From: Cystobasidiopsis lactophilus
Lineage: Eukaryota; Basidiomycota; Agaricostilbomycetes; Agaricostilbales; Chionosphaeraceae
Length of the DNA: 64,000 nucleotides
Assembly: GCA_001599975.1 (NCBI GenBank)
Contig: BCIO01000001.1
Span: forward strand, 4,151,631-4,215,630
Direction of reading: 5' to 3'
Shown: one piece after another, positions 45,924 to 56,512 of the stretch
How the letters are laid out: the number at the start of each line of letters is the position of its first letter
How positions within the stretch are numbered: position 1 is the first letter of the stretch
Position numbers and translations under genes: made by a program
Notes under the pieces: model-generated
Database searches by the model: none
What the model saw: the letters and a program-made list of their open reading frames with translations, nothing else
What the model was told of the DNA's origin: nothing

Positions 45924-46552
45924 GATGATTCGACCACAGCGTGACGCTAAGTTAAGAATGCCAAGCGTCGCTGAACTTGAAGGTCAAGATAAAAAAGATC
46001 CACGCAGCAGGAACCTGTCTTCAAGAATTCTGGAGGACTGCCCAGGATGGAGAGATAGAACTATGCAGAGGGACAGAGCGGACAAGAAGGGTATGAACTC
46101 GCTGGGCGCTTGGAAGACTGGCTTGAGGCAAGGGCGAAGAGACAAAGGGAACGCCATCAAAGCCAAGAGTTGACCTTTGGAGGTCACTCCTTGCATTGGA
46201 TCGGGTCAAATGTAGCAGAATCTTCAGTCAGCGACAGAGCAAAGCAGTTCTCCGCTAAGAGAGGCGCCGTTCACGACGGCGCAGGCTTGAAGTTGGTGGC
46301 AAATTGTTGCAACACCCGTGGTCCTGTTGAACTCTCGCAGGCGTAGGCCTTATTCAAAGAATGCAATCAGCACACTCCGCGTGATAAGAGTGGTGGTCTT
46401 GAAACGAAAGGTTGCCCGCGAGTTTTCCGCGGCTTCAAGCTTGCACCGCGACCAGCACAAGTGGCAAAGGGCGCGATGATTTCCCCCAGCTTTCTGGTGT
46501 CCATTGGCTGTAATGTGTCATGATACAACCTCTGGCTACGCGCTGACCTGTT
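45924..46552. other. Upstream region of copy B / 5' side of the sugar porter
   Basis: Contains the second copy of the duplicated upstream block (about 46370-46530). It sits between divergent genes and may include the undetermined first exon of the sugar porter. Confidence 0.4.
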
Positions 46553-48330
46553 GTGAACAGGGATTTGCATGTACTTCTCCCGCCACATTTGATGCGAGAT
46601 GCCGCTCACTCTCCCGGCAGCTCTGCTTTCGGCTATGGCTTTCATATCGCTGCTTTGAACAGCTTGCAGAGTGCAATGACCTGCACTACCAACGACGCGC
46701 AACCCTGGTTCTTCTCATCCTGCATCCAAATGACCGTGCGTGCTCGCTTCGAGGGCGCGCAGTGCTCTTTAACCTGACACTGCAATTGGGAACGCAGGAC
46801 GCCCAATTTGGCTTTCTGTCCTCCATTTACACTATTGGTAGATTGCAGGTGTCGCGCCTTGGAGGAGCTCGGCTGAAACCGCCCTTCATTCAGGTGGCCT
46901 TGTTGGGAGTTTGACAGCGGGAGGACTGGCGGATCATCGAGGCCGCAAGAGTGCTGTCTTGGTTTCTAGCTTTTGCCTTGGCTCTGGATCAGCTTTGATG
47001 GGAGCCGGCGGTGGGCTTCGACCGTGGGCAGGCTGTCCTCTCACTCATTGCCCTTCCCAGGAACGCTCTTCCTTTTAATCATCGGCCGCTTCGTCTTGGG
47101 TGTCGGGTGCGGCATGGCGACCGTGCTGGTTCCCATTTATCTCGCTGAAATCAGCCCTGACAATCTGAAGGTCAGTTGCACTGTTGCTTCCGGGCTCCCA
47201 ATGCCAACTCTAGGTTTCTAGGGCAAAGTTGGCATCGCGAACCAGTTCGGCATCACGGCAGGCATCATGATTGCTCTTGCTCTAGGGTGAGTCGAATTCC
47301 TGGAAGATGCGTAGGCAAGGGTCTGAGACAGCGTCCACAGGATCCCGTTCGGCAAAGAGGGCGCTTGGCGCATCGTGCCCTTGATCTCAGCAGGGCTTTC
47401 CGGCCTACAGATTCTCACGGCTGGACTCATTCCCGAATCGCCGGTCTGGCAAGCGCGTCGGGTTAGCCTGGCCAAGGCCGATGCTTCTGAAGAGTCTGGT
47501 CTACTCACCCCAGATGGAGATCAAACGTCGTCCACGCTGCCCTCCTCTCACCACAAGACCCTCAGCATTGTCGAAGTAGTCAGCTCAAGTGATCCAGCTG
47601 TTCGCGAAGGCCTTCGGACGGTCGCCTGCGTGATGATCTTGCAGCAGGCTTGCGGAATTAACGCTGGTAATTAGCTTTCTTCGTTCCCGTTCTCTTTGTC
47701 AACTGATGAGCATGTCTCAGTCCTTTATTTCTCTACGAGCATCATCGCAGCGGTGCTCCCGACCTCGTCCAAATTCATCTCTCTAGGCATTGCGGTCACC
47801 AATTTCGTCACGACGGCTGCGCCAGCCCTTCTAATCGAGAAAGTTGGCCGTCGACCCTTGTTGATCCTCTCTGGCCTCCTGTGCGCCTCGACGACGTTCG
47901 TCTTGGGCTTTGGACTGGAAATCAATTCGGCGTTCTTTTCCTCCCTGGCCATCATCGGCTTCGTCGCTGCATTCTCAGTCGGTCTTGGAGCCATTCCGTT
48001 CGTGCTCATTGCCGAGGTAGTACCTTCGTATGCTACTGGGGCAACGGGGTCGTTTGCGTTGGCGTCAAATTGGACCGTCAACTTTTTGATCGTGCGTGCC
48101 GTTTTCTGGCAACGCCTCTCTTGCTCGTAGCTCACTTTCTCTCTTGCAGGGAGCCTCATTCAAGGTAAAGCTCTCCTGGGTGATCCTCTGCGTGGCTCAC
48201 TCTCGCTTGGCAGCCGATGAACAAGTGGCTCTCGCAGCGCTTTGGCGACGGCTCCATCTTTTTCGTCTATTCCGCCATCACGCTGCTACTGACGCTGGTT
48301 TTCTCGAGATTGTACAAGGCGCAAAAATGA
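46553..48330 (+). CDS. MFS sugar porter (glucose-transporter family)
   Basis: Twelve-TM sugar transporter of the Vps73/plant vacuolar glucose-transporter type. TM1 is GYGFHIAALNSLQSAMTC. Introns then give IQMT|DAQFGFLSSIYTIG|GLV, GSLTAGGLADHRGRKSAVLV (RGRKS loop), FLLIIGRFVLGVGCGMATVL, then VPIYLAEISPDNLK|GKVGIA and NQFGITAGIMIALALG|IPFG. The PESPVW motif, a central acidic loop, MILQQACGINAG, FVTTAAPALLIEKVGRRPLL, VLIAEVVPSYATGATGSFAL and the final TM (VYSAITLLLTLVFSRLYKAQ) follow, with TGA 48328-48330. The R-x-G-R-R/K loops, QQxxGIN and PESPxW place it in the sugar porter family. The 5' exon is unsure: 46553 is the upstream ATG in frame, and 46591 or an earlier exon are alternatives. Confidence 0.85.
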
Positions 48331-48519
48331 AAAATCATTGTTCTTTTTGGGAGGGTGAAGACTCGATTATCGGCTACTTTTGAAAAGGTTTAGACCTTTG
48401 GTTGACTTTTGGAGTTGCTGCTGGAGGCATTGGCGGTGAAGGAAAGAACGACCGGTTCCGAACAGAAGAAAGAGGATGACTTCTTTCATCAAGAAAGAAG
48501 AAAGGGGCGCGGGTGACAA

Positions 48520-50873
48520 TCACTCTTCGGGAGGAGCCTCGTCAGCGGCCTCGGCGTCTGGCATTTGCTCGTCGGCGTCTGATGCTTGCTCTTCGGGGGC
48601 GCCCATGACGACGCCGTTGGCCTTGGGAGGGGAGCGGAGGATGAGGGGAGCGTTGGTCACAGGCTGGTGGCTGGTCATGAGCAACACCTCTTCGGCGTCC
48701 TCTTCTTTCTCTTTGGCACGCGGCGTAGCAAGGACCAAGCAGTGGGAGCCGCCGCTGGTATGGCAATCGAAAGTGAGGACGAGCACAGGTAGAGAAATAG
48801 GAAGCAGACTCACGCAGAAGCCTTGATGACCTTGAGCTCTTCCAGCACACCCTTGATCATTTTGGGTTTGCTGACCTTGTCTGAAAGTGCCGCAATTTTG
48901 TTGAGACGCGTTATCTGGCAATCAGGCAGCAACTCACCAGCGTCGCCTTGTCCGAGTTGCCCGCCGACGCCGTAGCCGAACGAGTAAACGTGGCCGCCGA
49001 GGGAGACTGCCAAATTGTGCCTGTGGTCCGACCAAGATCTCAACACCGTAGAGGATCAAGGAGTTGAGAAACAGCTGCGACGCACCTGGTTCCAACAGCG
49101 AGCTGAACAATCTTGGCCTCCTTGTCGTCCTCTTCGGGGAAGGTCAGCTTGGTCGGCTCGGTGACCGCGACGGGCGGGACGTCGACCCTGGCGTTGGCGG
49201 CCTCGGTGGCTTGGATCAAGAGGTCCTGCTCTTCCAGCTCCATTTCGCCAGCGGCCACGGCGGCTCTGAGTGCGTCGGTCTCTTCGGCCATGACGCGCCT
49301 GAGCTCGGTGCGGGCGGCCTCGTTAGCCTCTTTGGCGGCTTGGACAGCGGGGTGAGAGTTGGGCAAGCCCAGCTGGTTGTCATCCGTGCGCCCGCAGGCG
49401 TAGACCGTGCCGTTGTCGAGCAAGAACAGGGTGTGATGCTCGCCGCCGCTGTGAGTGCAAGCATGCCCGTCAGACAAGCATTCGTCTTTGTAAGGAACGA
49501 CACTCACGCAATCTGAACCACCTTGTGGCCCTTGAAGTTGTCTGGCGCCAAGGCCTCGACGATGGTCGGCTCCTCGACAGTCGGTTCATCTTCAATGCCG
49601 GTTCTGTCGCGGTCTCTCTCAGTCAGCACCAAGTTTCGACCTGGAACAACGAGAAAATCAACGCAACTGGCTGAATGCGTTCGAGCCCCAAGCGTAGACG
49701 ACGCCATTGAGGTCCACGGCGAACGAGGCGTAGCTTCCCGCGCCGACAGCGACGATGTTCTTGAGGGCGATCTTGCGCGGGGTGGCCGACATGGTTTTGG
49801 AAGCGCGGCCCCGGGACTCTCGGCCCAAGCAGTGCTCGACGGGGGCGCCCCAGGTCCAGACGTGGCCATCGACGTCGAGGGCGAGGAAGTGGTTGTAGCC
49901 CGCGGCGACTGAGTGGAACCTGACTTTCAAAAGCGACTCGGGAGTCAAGGGCAAGGGCTGGATGAAGTCGTGGCCGTCGATACCGTCAAAGGGGATTGGA
50001 CCCTCGTTGTTCTGTGTGAAAGTCTTCCTGAGCAACACGTTTCGACTGCAAGAGGGGGACAGCAACGCACCCTGAATGAGCCCCAAAGCTTGAGCACGCC
50101 CTGGTTGGAGAGCGAGACAGAGGCTCCGTCAGAGCCAGAGACGCGGGTGGCGCGGTAGGTCTTGTGGTCCAAGTTGGCGACCAAGCCGGGGAGGGCCTCC
50201 TTCTTTTTCGACTTCTCCTTGGGCTCGGCGGTCTGGCGGCCCAGGGAGCCGTTGTCGTTCAGACCAAAGCTGAACAACTTGCCATCCGAGCCAATGGCGA
50301 GCGAGTGGAGCCCGAAAGCGGCCTCGACGTCTTCGAGTCCCCTTGGGCCGAGGACGGCTTTGCGCATCTTGTCAAACGCGGCCTGCTTGACCGGCTCGCG
50401 GACCTCGTCTTCTGGCTCTTCCTCCTCTTCGTCCTCGTCGTCAGAGTCAGGGGGCAGGCCCAGACCCAGCTGGCCGTCCTCGCCGGTGCCAAAGACAAAG
50501 AGGGATGGGATCAACTTGGCGTTCTGCTTGGGCTGCTTGAACTTGAACGGCAGGCTGAGGTGGGCGAGACCAGGCGCTGGCAAGGGGTTGAGCGTGCCAC
50601 TGGCGGCGGCGGAGACGACCCGGCCGCGCTTGGGAGGGCGCCCGCCTTCGTCGGCGTCTGTTTCACGCCAGCCCAGGCCCAGTCAGCGCTGACCTCAGGC
50701 TCAGCCAGGGAGCAGAGCGCACCTTCGTTGTAGCGCTTCTTGGTGCCAGTCTTCTTCTCGATCTTTTGGAGCGGGCTGAGGATCAACAAAATGCGCATGA
50801 CAGGCTGCAGCTCACTTTGGCGACTCGCTTCGACCGCCGCACGCCCACGTCCTTCGCTGCTTGGGGACGTCAT
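48520..50873 (-). CDS. PIM1: RCC1-type Ran guanine nucleotide exchange factor
   Basis: Chromatin-bound seven-blade propeller that loads GTP on Ran (yeast Prp20/Srm1, fission-yeast Pim1). The basic N-terminus (LQKIEKKTGTKKRYNE; GGRPPKRGRVVSAAASG) suits chromatin binding. RCC1 repeats follow: LFVFGTGEDGQLGLG, HSLAIGSDGKLFSFGLNDNG, GVLKLWGSFR, AAGYNHFLALDVDGHVWTWG, ASFAVDLNGVVYAWGSNAFS, GGEHHTLFLLDNGTVYACGR then TDDNQLGLP, and HNLAVSLGGHVYSFGYGVGG. The acidic tail (EEQASDADEQMPDAEAADEA) ends PPEE, stop at 48520. It carries two unusual insertions: an acidic one (DSDDEDEEEEEPEDEV) in the first blade and an approximately 80-residue helical one after DNQLGLP. The exact start is uncertain; the upstream exon before SPNPLQKIEKK was not fixed. 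Confidence 0.9.
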
Positions 50874-51217
50874 GCCAAGACTCCTGGGGTAGACAGATCC
50901 CGCACCTTTGGCGACCATCTTGAAGGCGATTGTCTGCCGACAACAAGTTTGGCGAGCGCCAGCCCAAAAAGCTTGTGATCGATTCATTACGCAAGACTTT
51001 CGGTGGCGAATGTTGCCGAGCACTAGAGCCATGCTTCCTCTACATTGCAAGCTCAGGCAAGAGTACAGGACTGCAGAAACGACAGAAGAGGTAGCCCGAA
51101 GGCACCCCAGGGAAAGAAGGCAGAGACAAGAGCTGAATCGTCCGTTCTCGATTTGAAGACGGGGCAGATTGTCCTTGGTATCCAACACACCCGCCTTTTC
51201 TAAGCTATCCCGGAGCA

Positions 51218-52530
51218 TCAATGAAGCGTAGGATAGCGGTGGCCAGACCGCTTCCTCCTGATCTTGTAGTCAGGTCCCTCCTCGGGAGGAGCGTCTTGGC
51301 CTGCAGGTCCGGCAGGAGGATTGCTGTCAGTCGTGCAGGCAATCAGTCTTGACTGTGAGCTACAAGACGAGTCAATACTAACGGTTGGGGCTTGAGCGCG
51401 TTTCCAGGAGGAGGAGGCTTCTTGCCCTTTGGTGGTGGCCTTGGTCGATGCGAGTCAGCCTCGACTTTGGTCCCCATGATCGGGACACTCACGGAGGAGA
51501 CAGCATATCAGAAGCGATGGACATCATCTTGGCCATGGCGCCGCCCATATTCATGCCTTTGCCCTTGCCCATGTCTTTGCCCATTGGTGGCGGAGGTGGA
51601 GGCGGAGGCCTGGCGATGCGTCAGCGCTAGTGTCTCACGTCTGGCGCTACACAAAGCTTACATGGAGTAAGCCGAAGCAGAGGAGGACTGGTCTGAGCTT
51701 GAGCTGGTCGAGGTCTCGTAGGCTCCGAGGGAGGAGCCAGACAGCGTAGATAGGTACTCGGTGCTGGTGGTCGTATCTCCGCTACTGGTCGAAAGGCCAG
51801 AGTAGATTGAGTTATCGGAGTTGTAGACGCTGCCATACGAGCCTGCCGTGCTCGTGCTTTAGCGTGATGCGCAACAAGGCGAGGCTGGTATGCGCTCACC
51901 CTCGGTGACGGTCCTGAGACAGTTCTATGAGGAATAAAACGAGCTTCGGGTAAAGTTCCAAGCACTTACTCAGTCTTTGTTCTGCTCGGCCCAGTGCATC
52001 AGAGAGTGGGAGCGAGATCATCAATCGAACCGCTCACTCAGTCAACGTCTTGGTCCTTCAGCCCAAAGCTTTCAGGTCCCGACCAAATGTGTCTAGAAGC
52101 GGAAGGCTCACTTGTGCTTTGTGACGGTGACAGTCTCCGTCACGGTATTCTGTCCGTATTGATTGTTGCCTGGTGGCGGTGGTGACATACTCATCATGGG
52201 AGGAGGAGGAGCAGAAGCGCCGGACTCCAAGCTCATTGGTGGTGGCGGAGGAGGGGGAGGAGCGTTGGAACCAAGGCTCATGGGAGGTGGTGGCGGGGGA
52301 GGTAGCCCGGAAGCGGCAGACATGGGAGGAGGAGGATTGGCCCCCTTAGGTGGCTGCGGCGGAGGAGGAGCACCCGAAGGAGCTGCTCCAGGCTGCATGG
52401 CAACAGCGGGAGGCGCCGCCATGCCAGCCATGCCGTTGCTTTGGTCGGAGAAGATGCCGAGGTCGCCAATGGGTGAAGCGGCAGCCACCAAGGCTAAGCC
52501 GGAGAATAGGATGGCCTTGGAGAAGAACAT
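51218..52530 (-). CDS. Secreted Pro/Ser-rich protein with micro-exons (paralogue of the gene at 53404)
   Basis: ATG 52528-52530 starts a signal peptide (MFFSKAILFSGLALVAAAS). Exon 1 continues into long Pro runs (GAPPPPQPPKGANPPPP and similar) and ends NQYGQNTVTETVTVTKHK. A chain of tiny exons follows with consistent phases: K|TKTLTE, then an 11-nt exon giving TKTE, then TVTEG. Next is a Ser/Thr-rich exon (YGSVYNSDNSIYSGLSTSSG) and more Pro/Gly-rich exons ([40 protein letters not shown]). The end is DYKIRRKRSGHRYPTLH and TGA at 51218-51220. RKR before the last nine residues is a good Kex2-type site. The TVTETVT...KTKTLTE part and the upstream DNA match the 53404-56512 gene. A structural wall or secreted peptide precursor role is inference. 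Confidence 0.7.
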
Positions 52531-53403
52531 CTTTGGCGTTGTTGATAAGGAAGGGAGAGGAGACAGTCCAGCTGGTCTCAAAACGATGGGCTAATGTGCG
52601 GCCAGAGCACCGAGAAAGGCCAAAGAAGCTCCTGAGCTTGCTATTGGGCGGATGCAATCACACAGTGACGCTAGTGAAGAGTGAAGAGGTGGTGTTTGTA
52701 GAGAGGAAAGAGAGAGACCAGGGCGGAGCGTCGCAGCGGCCCTTTTGCCTCGCAACGAATGAAATCACTTGGCGCCTTTGGATCGACACAGATGCAACAA
52801 TCCCTCCGAACCTTGTCCCGTGGATGTGCACCGCAGTGGGTCGATGATAGGGTTATGCCGCGCGAGTACCCTCGCTTCAAGTTCGCAGGGGTAGCATCTG
52901 GCCATGCCTTGTGGCCACCTAGAATGACGCACCACCTTCATTCACCGGTCCAAGAAGGTCTCATCAAGCAAGAAGGTGACATTGAAAGCAGACAACCAGG
53001 AAACAAGGCCGAACTACCCATTCCGGCAGATGAGGTCGAAGGCACAGCGAGGAAGTGGTGAATTTGCACGATGAGTCGTTGTCGTGGGCTCGGAACAGTA
53101 TGCGCTCGTAGGAAGTAATAGTGCGCATCCCTGCAGATGACTTGGAAGGAGAGGTCGTAATGAACGTGAAAATCGATCAAAATTCGCGAGGCGAAAGTGG
53201 CTGCAGCAAAGGGGAAAGGAGAGCCGCAAAAGCAGCCGTCCTGAATTCAAGCGAATGGATCTATGGGAGAGTGCCAACGAAAGTGGGAAAGGATTTTAAA
53301 GTAAGGAAGCCTTGGGGCGAGAAAGGAGAGAGAGATTGTCCATCTCGACGTGAGTCGATGAAGTTGTGATTGTCCGATTATCCTTGAGCCTTGCGAATGA
53401 TGA
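52531..53403. other. Promoter region of the 51.2-52.5 kb gene
   Basis: The first about 200 bases (52531-52740) are clearly similar to those upstream of the paralogue at 56512 (see the regulatory entries). The remainder holds no convincing ORF. Confidence 0.5.
52590..52705 (-). promoter_or_regulatory. Conserved promoter block shared with the paralogue
   Basis: On the + strand this block reads ...GCCAGAGCA...AAGAAGCTCCTGAGCTTGC...GGCGGATGC(A)ATCA...GAAGAGGTGGTG. The same phrases in the same order occur at 56578-56680 upstream of the related gene, at similar distances from each ATG. The conservation covers non-coding DNA, so it probably marks shared promoter elements or a recent duplication. 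Confidence 0.65.
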
Positions 53404-56400
53404 TTAGTGCTGCCCGAGGTAGCGGTCTGACCGCTTCTTGTGCTTGTAGCCACCGTATCCGCCATACCCGCCGCTAGACCCCGTCGAGCCAGAAGACCCG
53501 GTTGCGGTGGTGGCGGCGGCTGCTTCTGTGGAGATGGTCGAGGCTTGAGTCGTGCCGGATGTGACCTCGAACATGCCAATGCCCTTAGGGTGCGGGATCG
53601 CAGGGCCAACTCTGCACACCGGCTTAAGTCCCGAGCGCTTGATCGGAAATGTATAGAGAGAGCACGCACGCCTTGGGCTTGGAGGTCTTTTTCGCTGCCT
53701 TGCTGGTTGACGCCGACGATGACTTCTCAGCTCGCTTCTTGTACCCGTAGCCTCCGGCGCCATATCCACCAGCAGCAGCGCCGCCTGAACTCGAAGTGGC
53801 GGCAACCGCGGGTGCTGTCGATGAGGGAGTGACGGCCTGCGTGGTGCCAGTCGAGACCAAAAACATGCCGATGCCCTTTGTCTCGCGGATGCCAGGTCCA
53901 ACGCTGTGCTCGACATGATGAGCGCTAAGTCATGCATCGAGGCCACATAGAGCTCACGCTTTAGGCTTGGGCGTCTTGCGTGCTTTCTTGCTGGTGGCAG
54001 ACGACGACGACTCGGCGCGCTTGTACTTGTACGCACCCCCAGAGCCAACGGTGGGTGCAGGCTGGGACGAGGCTTCTGTCTTGCCTGACGAGACGATCTG
54101 GCATCCGACACCTTCGGTCTGCCTCTTGCCGATGCTACTCCAACCATCAGGTACATGGAGATGTTGACACGAGGCAAGAGATGCTCACTCTGCCTTGAGG
54201 CCACTTGATTGCCTGAATGCAGAATTGAGTCAAACACTGGAAGGAAAAGGCAGGTAGACGATGAGCTGCTCACTTCTCGCTACTGTCGCTGGCAGTCGTC
54301 GTGCTAGCTTCGGTGGAAGATGAAGTCGAAGTTGAAGCTTTCATAGGCTTGACCTCTTTGCTGCTGGTCGCGGTGTATTTCGAATCATCGCTGTAGGCGT
54401 AGGTGTTCCCGTCCGACGACGTGTAGTAAAGCGAAGTGTCGTAGCCGCCGGAGCCGTACTGGCCCATCTTGTGCGAGCCGCTGCCCTTGCCGTGGCTCAT
54501 CTTGCCATGCCCAGAGCCGTGACCTTGATAGCCGCTGCCTTGGTAGTCGCCACCTTGCTGGTAGCCTTGGTAGTAGCCGCCCTGGTAGTTGCCTTGGTAC
54601 TGCGAGTCGTCCGAGGTGTAGGCTTGCCATTCGTAAGAAGTCCCGCCTTCATGATCGCTAACGGTCTGCAGATTGGTTACATCAAACGGATGCTTGCACC
54701 TCTTGTGCATGAATGCGTACCTTGGTGGCGAATTTGGTCTTGTGGTAAATGACCCTGCACAAGCCCTGGGATGAGCGCAGGTGGCACCTTTGGGCGAGGC
54801 GCGGCTCACGTGGTAGGCTCCATCTTAGTCGACGTTTTGGTGATGGTGTGATAGATGTTCTTCGTCTTGTCGATCTGGACGAGCAACCAGGGCTGAGGGG
54901 CACTTCGAGCTCGCGGGCAGGACATCAACTTACGGTCTCCGTGCTGACGGTCTCGTAAGTGACCTGTAGACCGGTCAGCTTGAGTCGGAAGTGCAAAGGC
55001 TAGACGAACGGTAGTAGGCTCCAGGCGCGTGGAGGTGACAGTATCCGTTTGGCTGCAGGGGATGAGCTGGGAAGACTAAACGTGGAAGCCAAGAGAGTAG
55101 CTCACAACTTGGTCTTGAAGTCCGCTGCAGCACCAATGTGAGCTAAGACCATCACAGGTTCTGGAATAGATGGGCGCACTCTCTGTGTCGGTCCTACAAC
55201 TGGCTATCAGCTCTGTCGACCGGCGCAAGTTCAACGGCTCACTCGAATTTCGTCTGCGTTTCGTGAACCGTCATTGTGCTGCCACAAGGCGTTCAGCGAG
55301 CAACGCAGACCCATTAAAGGGACGCCCTACTCGTGTTCCGTAACGCGCTCTGTGACTGGCTTCTCGATCGCTGCAACGCTAAGTGAGCCAGAAACACACC
55401 GTAGGTCAGAGAGACCATTGCGCGCACTCATCGTCTCGGTCCTGCCATGCTATTTAGCTCTATTGGGAGGCAGACGTATTCGAGGGCTCACTCGAATTTG
55501 GTCTTCGTTTCGTGGACCGTCATTGTGCTGCAAAAAACAGTTGAGCATAAGCTGCAGGTCCATCAAAGGGATGCCCTACTCATGCTCCGTCCGGGTAACA
55601 TGCTCTGTGACTGGCTTCTCAACCGCTGCAGGATCGAAGTGAGCCAAAGAGCGCTTGAGAGGAATCGTGGTGCTCACTCTTCGTTTCGTGGACCGTCATT
55701 GTGCTGCCACAGGGAGTTGAGCAAGTGATGTAGCCCTACTGAAGGGATGGCTTACTCATGTTCGGTCTGAGTGACGTGCTCTGTGACTGGCTTCTCGACC
55801 GCTGCCAAATCCAAGTGAGTCTAAACAGCGCTTGGTCAGAGGAATCGTGGCGCGCACTCTGTGTCTCGAACATGGTCTTCGTCCTTCGCCCAAGGCTCAA
55901 AACCAATATAATCAGGCAATCGAAAGGGGCTCACTCGGTCATTGTGCTGCAAAAAGGACTGAGCAGAAGTTGCAGCCTCAATGAAGGGACGCCCTACTCG
56001 TGTTCCACGCGCGTCTCGTGCTCCGTCAGCGTCTTCGTCTTGTGCTCGACTTCGGTGACTGTTTCCGTGAGGGTGTCTTGGCCGTACTGGTTGTAAGAGC
56101 CACCCATGTCGTACGAGGACGTGGAGCCTTGGTGGTACTGGCCGGATTGATCGTAGTAGCCTCCGCTGGAATCATAGGACGTCGTCGAACTGGACTGGTA
56201 GTAGCTGTCATCGCTGGAGGTGCTGTCGTACTTGCTGCCCTTTCCGCCTTTTGGTGGTGAAGCTTTGCCCATGCCCTTGCCCGCGTCTTTTGATCCCGAA
56301 GGCTCGCTGTTGTACTTTGGAGCAGGAGGCGAAGGTGGAGAATGGTCTGACGGGGACTTGGAAGGAGGGTATTTGGGCTCGCTAGACGGTTTGGGAGCAG

Positions 56401-56512
56401 CGTGCGCTTCCAGAGGGGCCGGGGTGGAGCCGGCGGCGAAGAAGCCGGCGGGCGATTGTGCGGCGGCCGCAAGGGCCAAGCTGGTGAGGAGAAGGGCCTT
56501 GTAGATGGGCAT
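53404..56512 (-). CDS. Secreted repeat protein encoded by a chain of micro-exons, with Lys-Arg processing sites
   Basis: ATG 56510-56512 starts a signal peptide (MPIYKALLLTSLALAAAAQS). Exon 1 holds a Pro/Ser/Tyr-rich region (SPSDHSPPSPPAPKYNSEPS; GSYNQYGQDTLTETVTEVEH) ending TKTLTEHETRVEHE. From about 55990 to 54730 roughly 15 short exons (12-60 nt) follow, most joined within GA|C or GA|G codons. They encode Thr/Glu/His-rich repeats such as TMTVHETKTKFE and VEKPVTEHVTRTEHE. A Tyr/Gly/Gln-rich exon (YQGNYQGGYYQGYQQGGDYQ) leads to three C-terminal modules: GKRQTEGVGCQIVSSGKTEA..., VGPGIRETKGIGMFLVSTGT... and VGPAIPHPKGIGMFEVTSGT.... The first two end RAESSSSATSKKARKTPKPK and RAEKSSSASTSKAAKKTSKP; the third ends KHKKRSDRYLGQH with TAA 53404-53406. 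Phases agree through the C-terminal exons, so it reads as one gene. The family is unknown to me. Confidence 0.72.
55250..55990 (-). repeat. Tandem array of exon/intron repeat units (about 176-255 bp each)
   Basis: Recurring phrases on the + strand show the array: TCATTGTGCTGC at 55271, 55520, 55696 and 55939 (spacing 249, 176, 243), and CTCTGTGACTGG at 55348, 55603 and 55779. Each unit holds an exon coding about TMTVHETK(TKFE), an optional small one (TETM or TKTMFETQ), and one of up to 46 nt coding about VEKPVTEHVT-TEHE, together with their introns. The roughly 70-bp shorter unit lacks the optional exon. Introns are repeated along with exons, so the duplication took place at DNA level. Confidence 0.85.
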
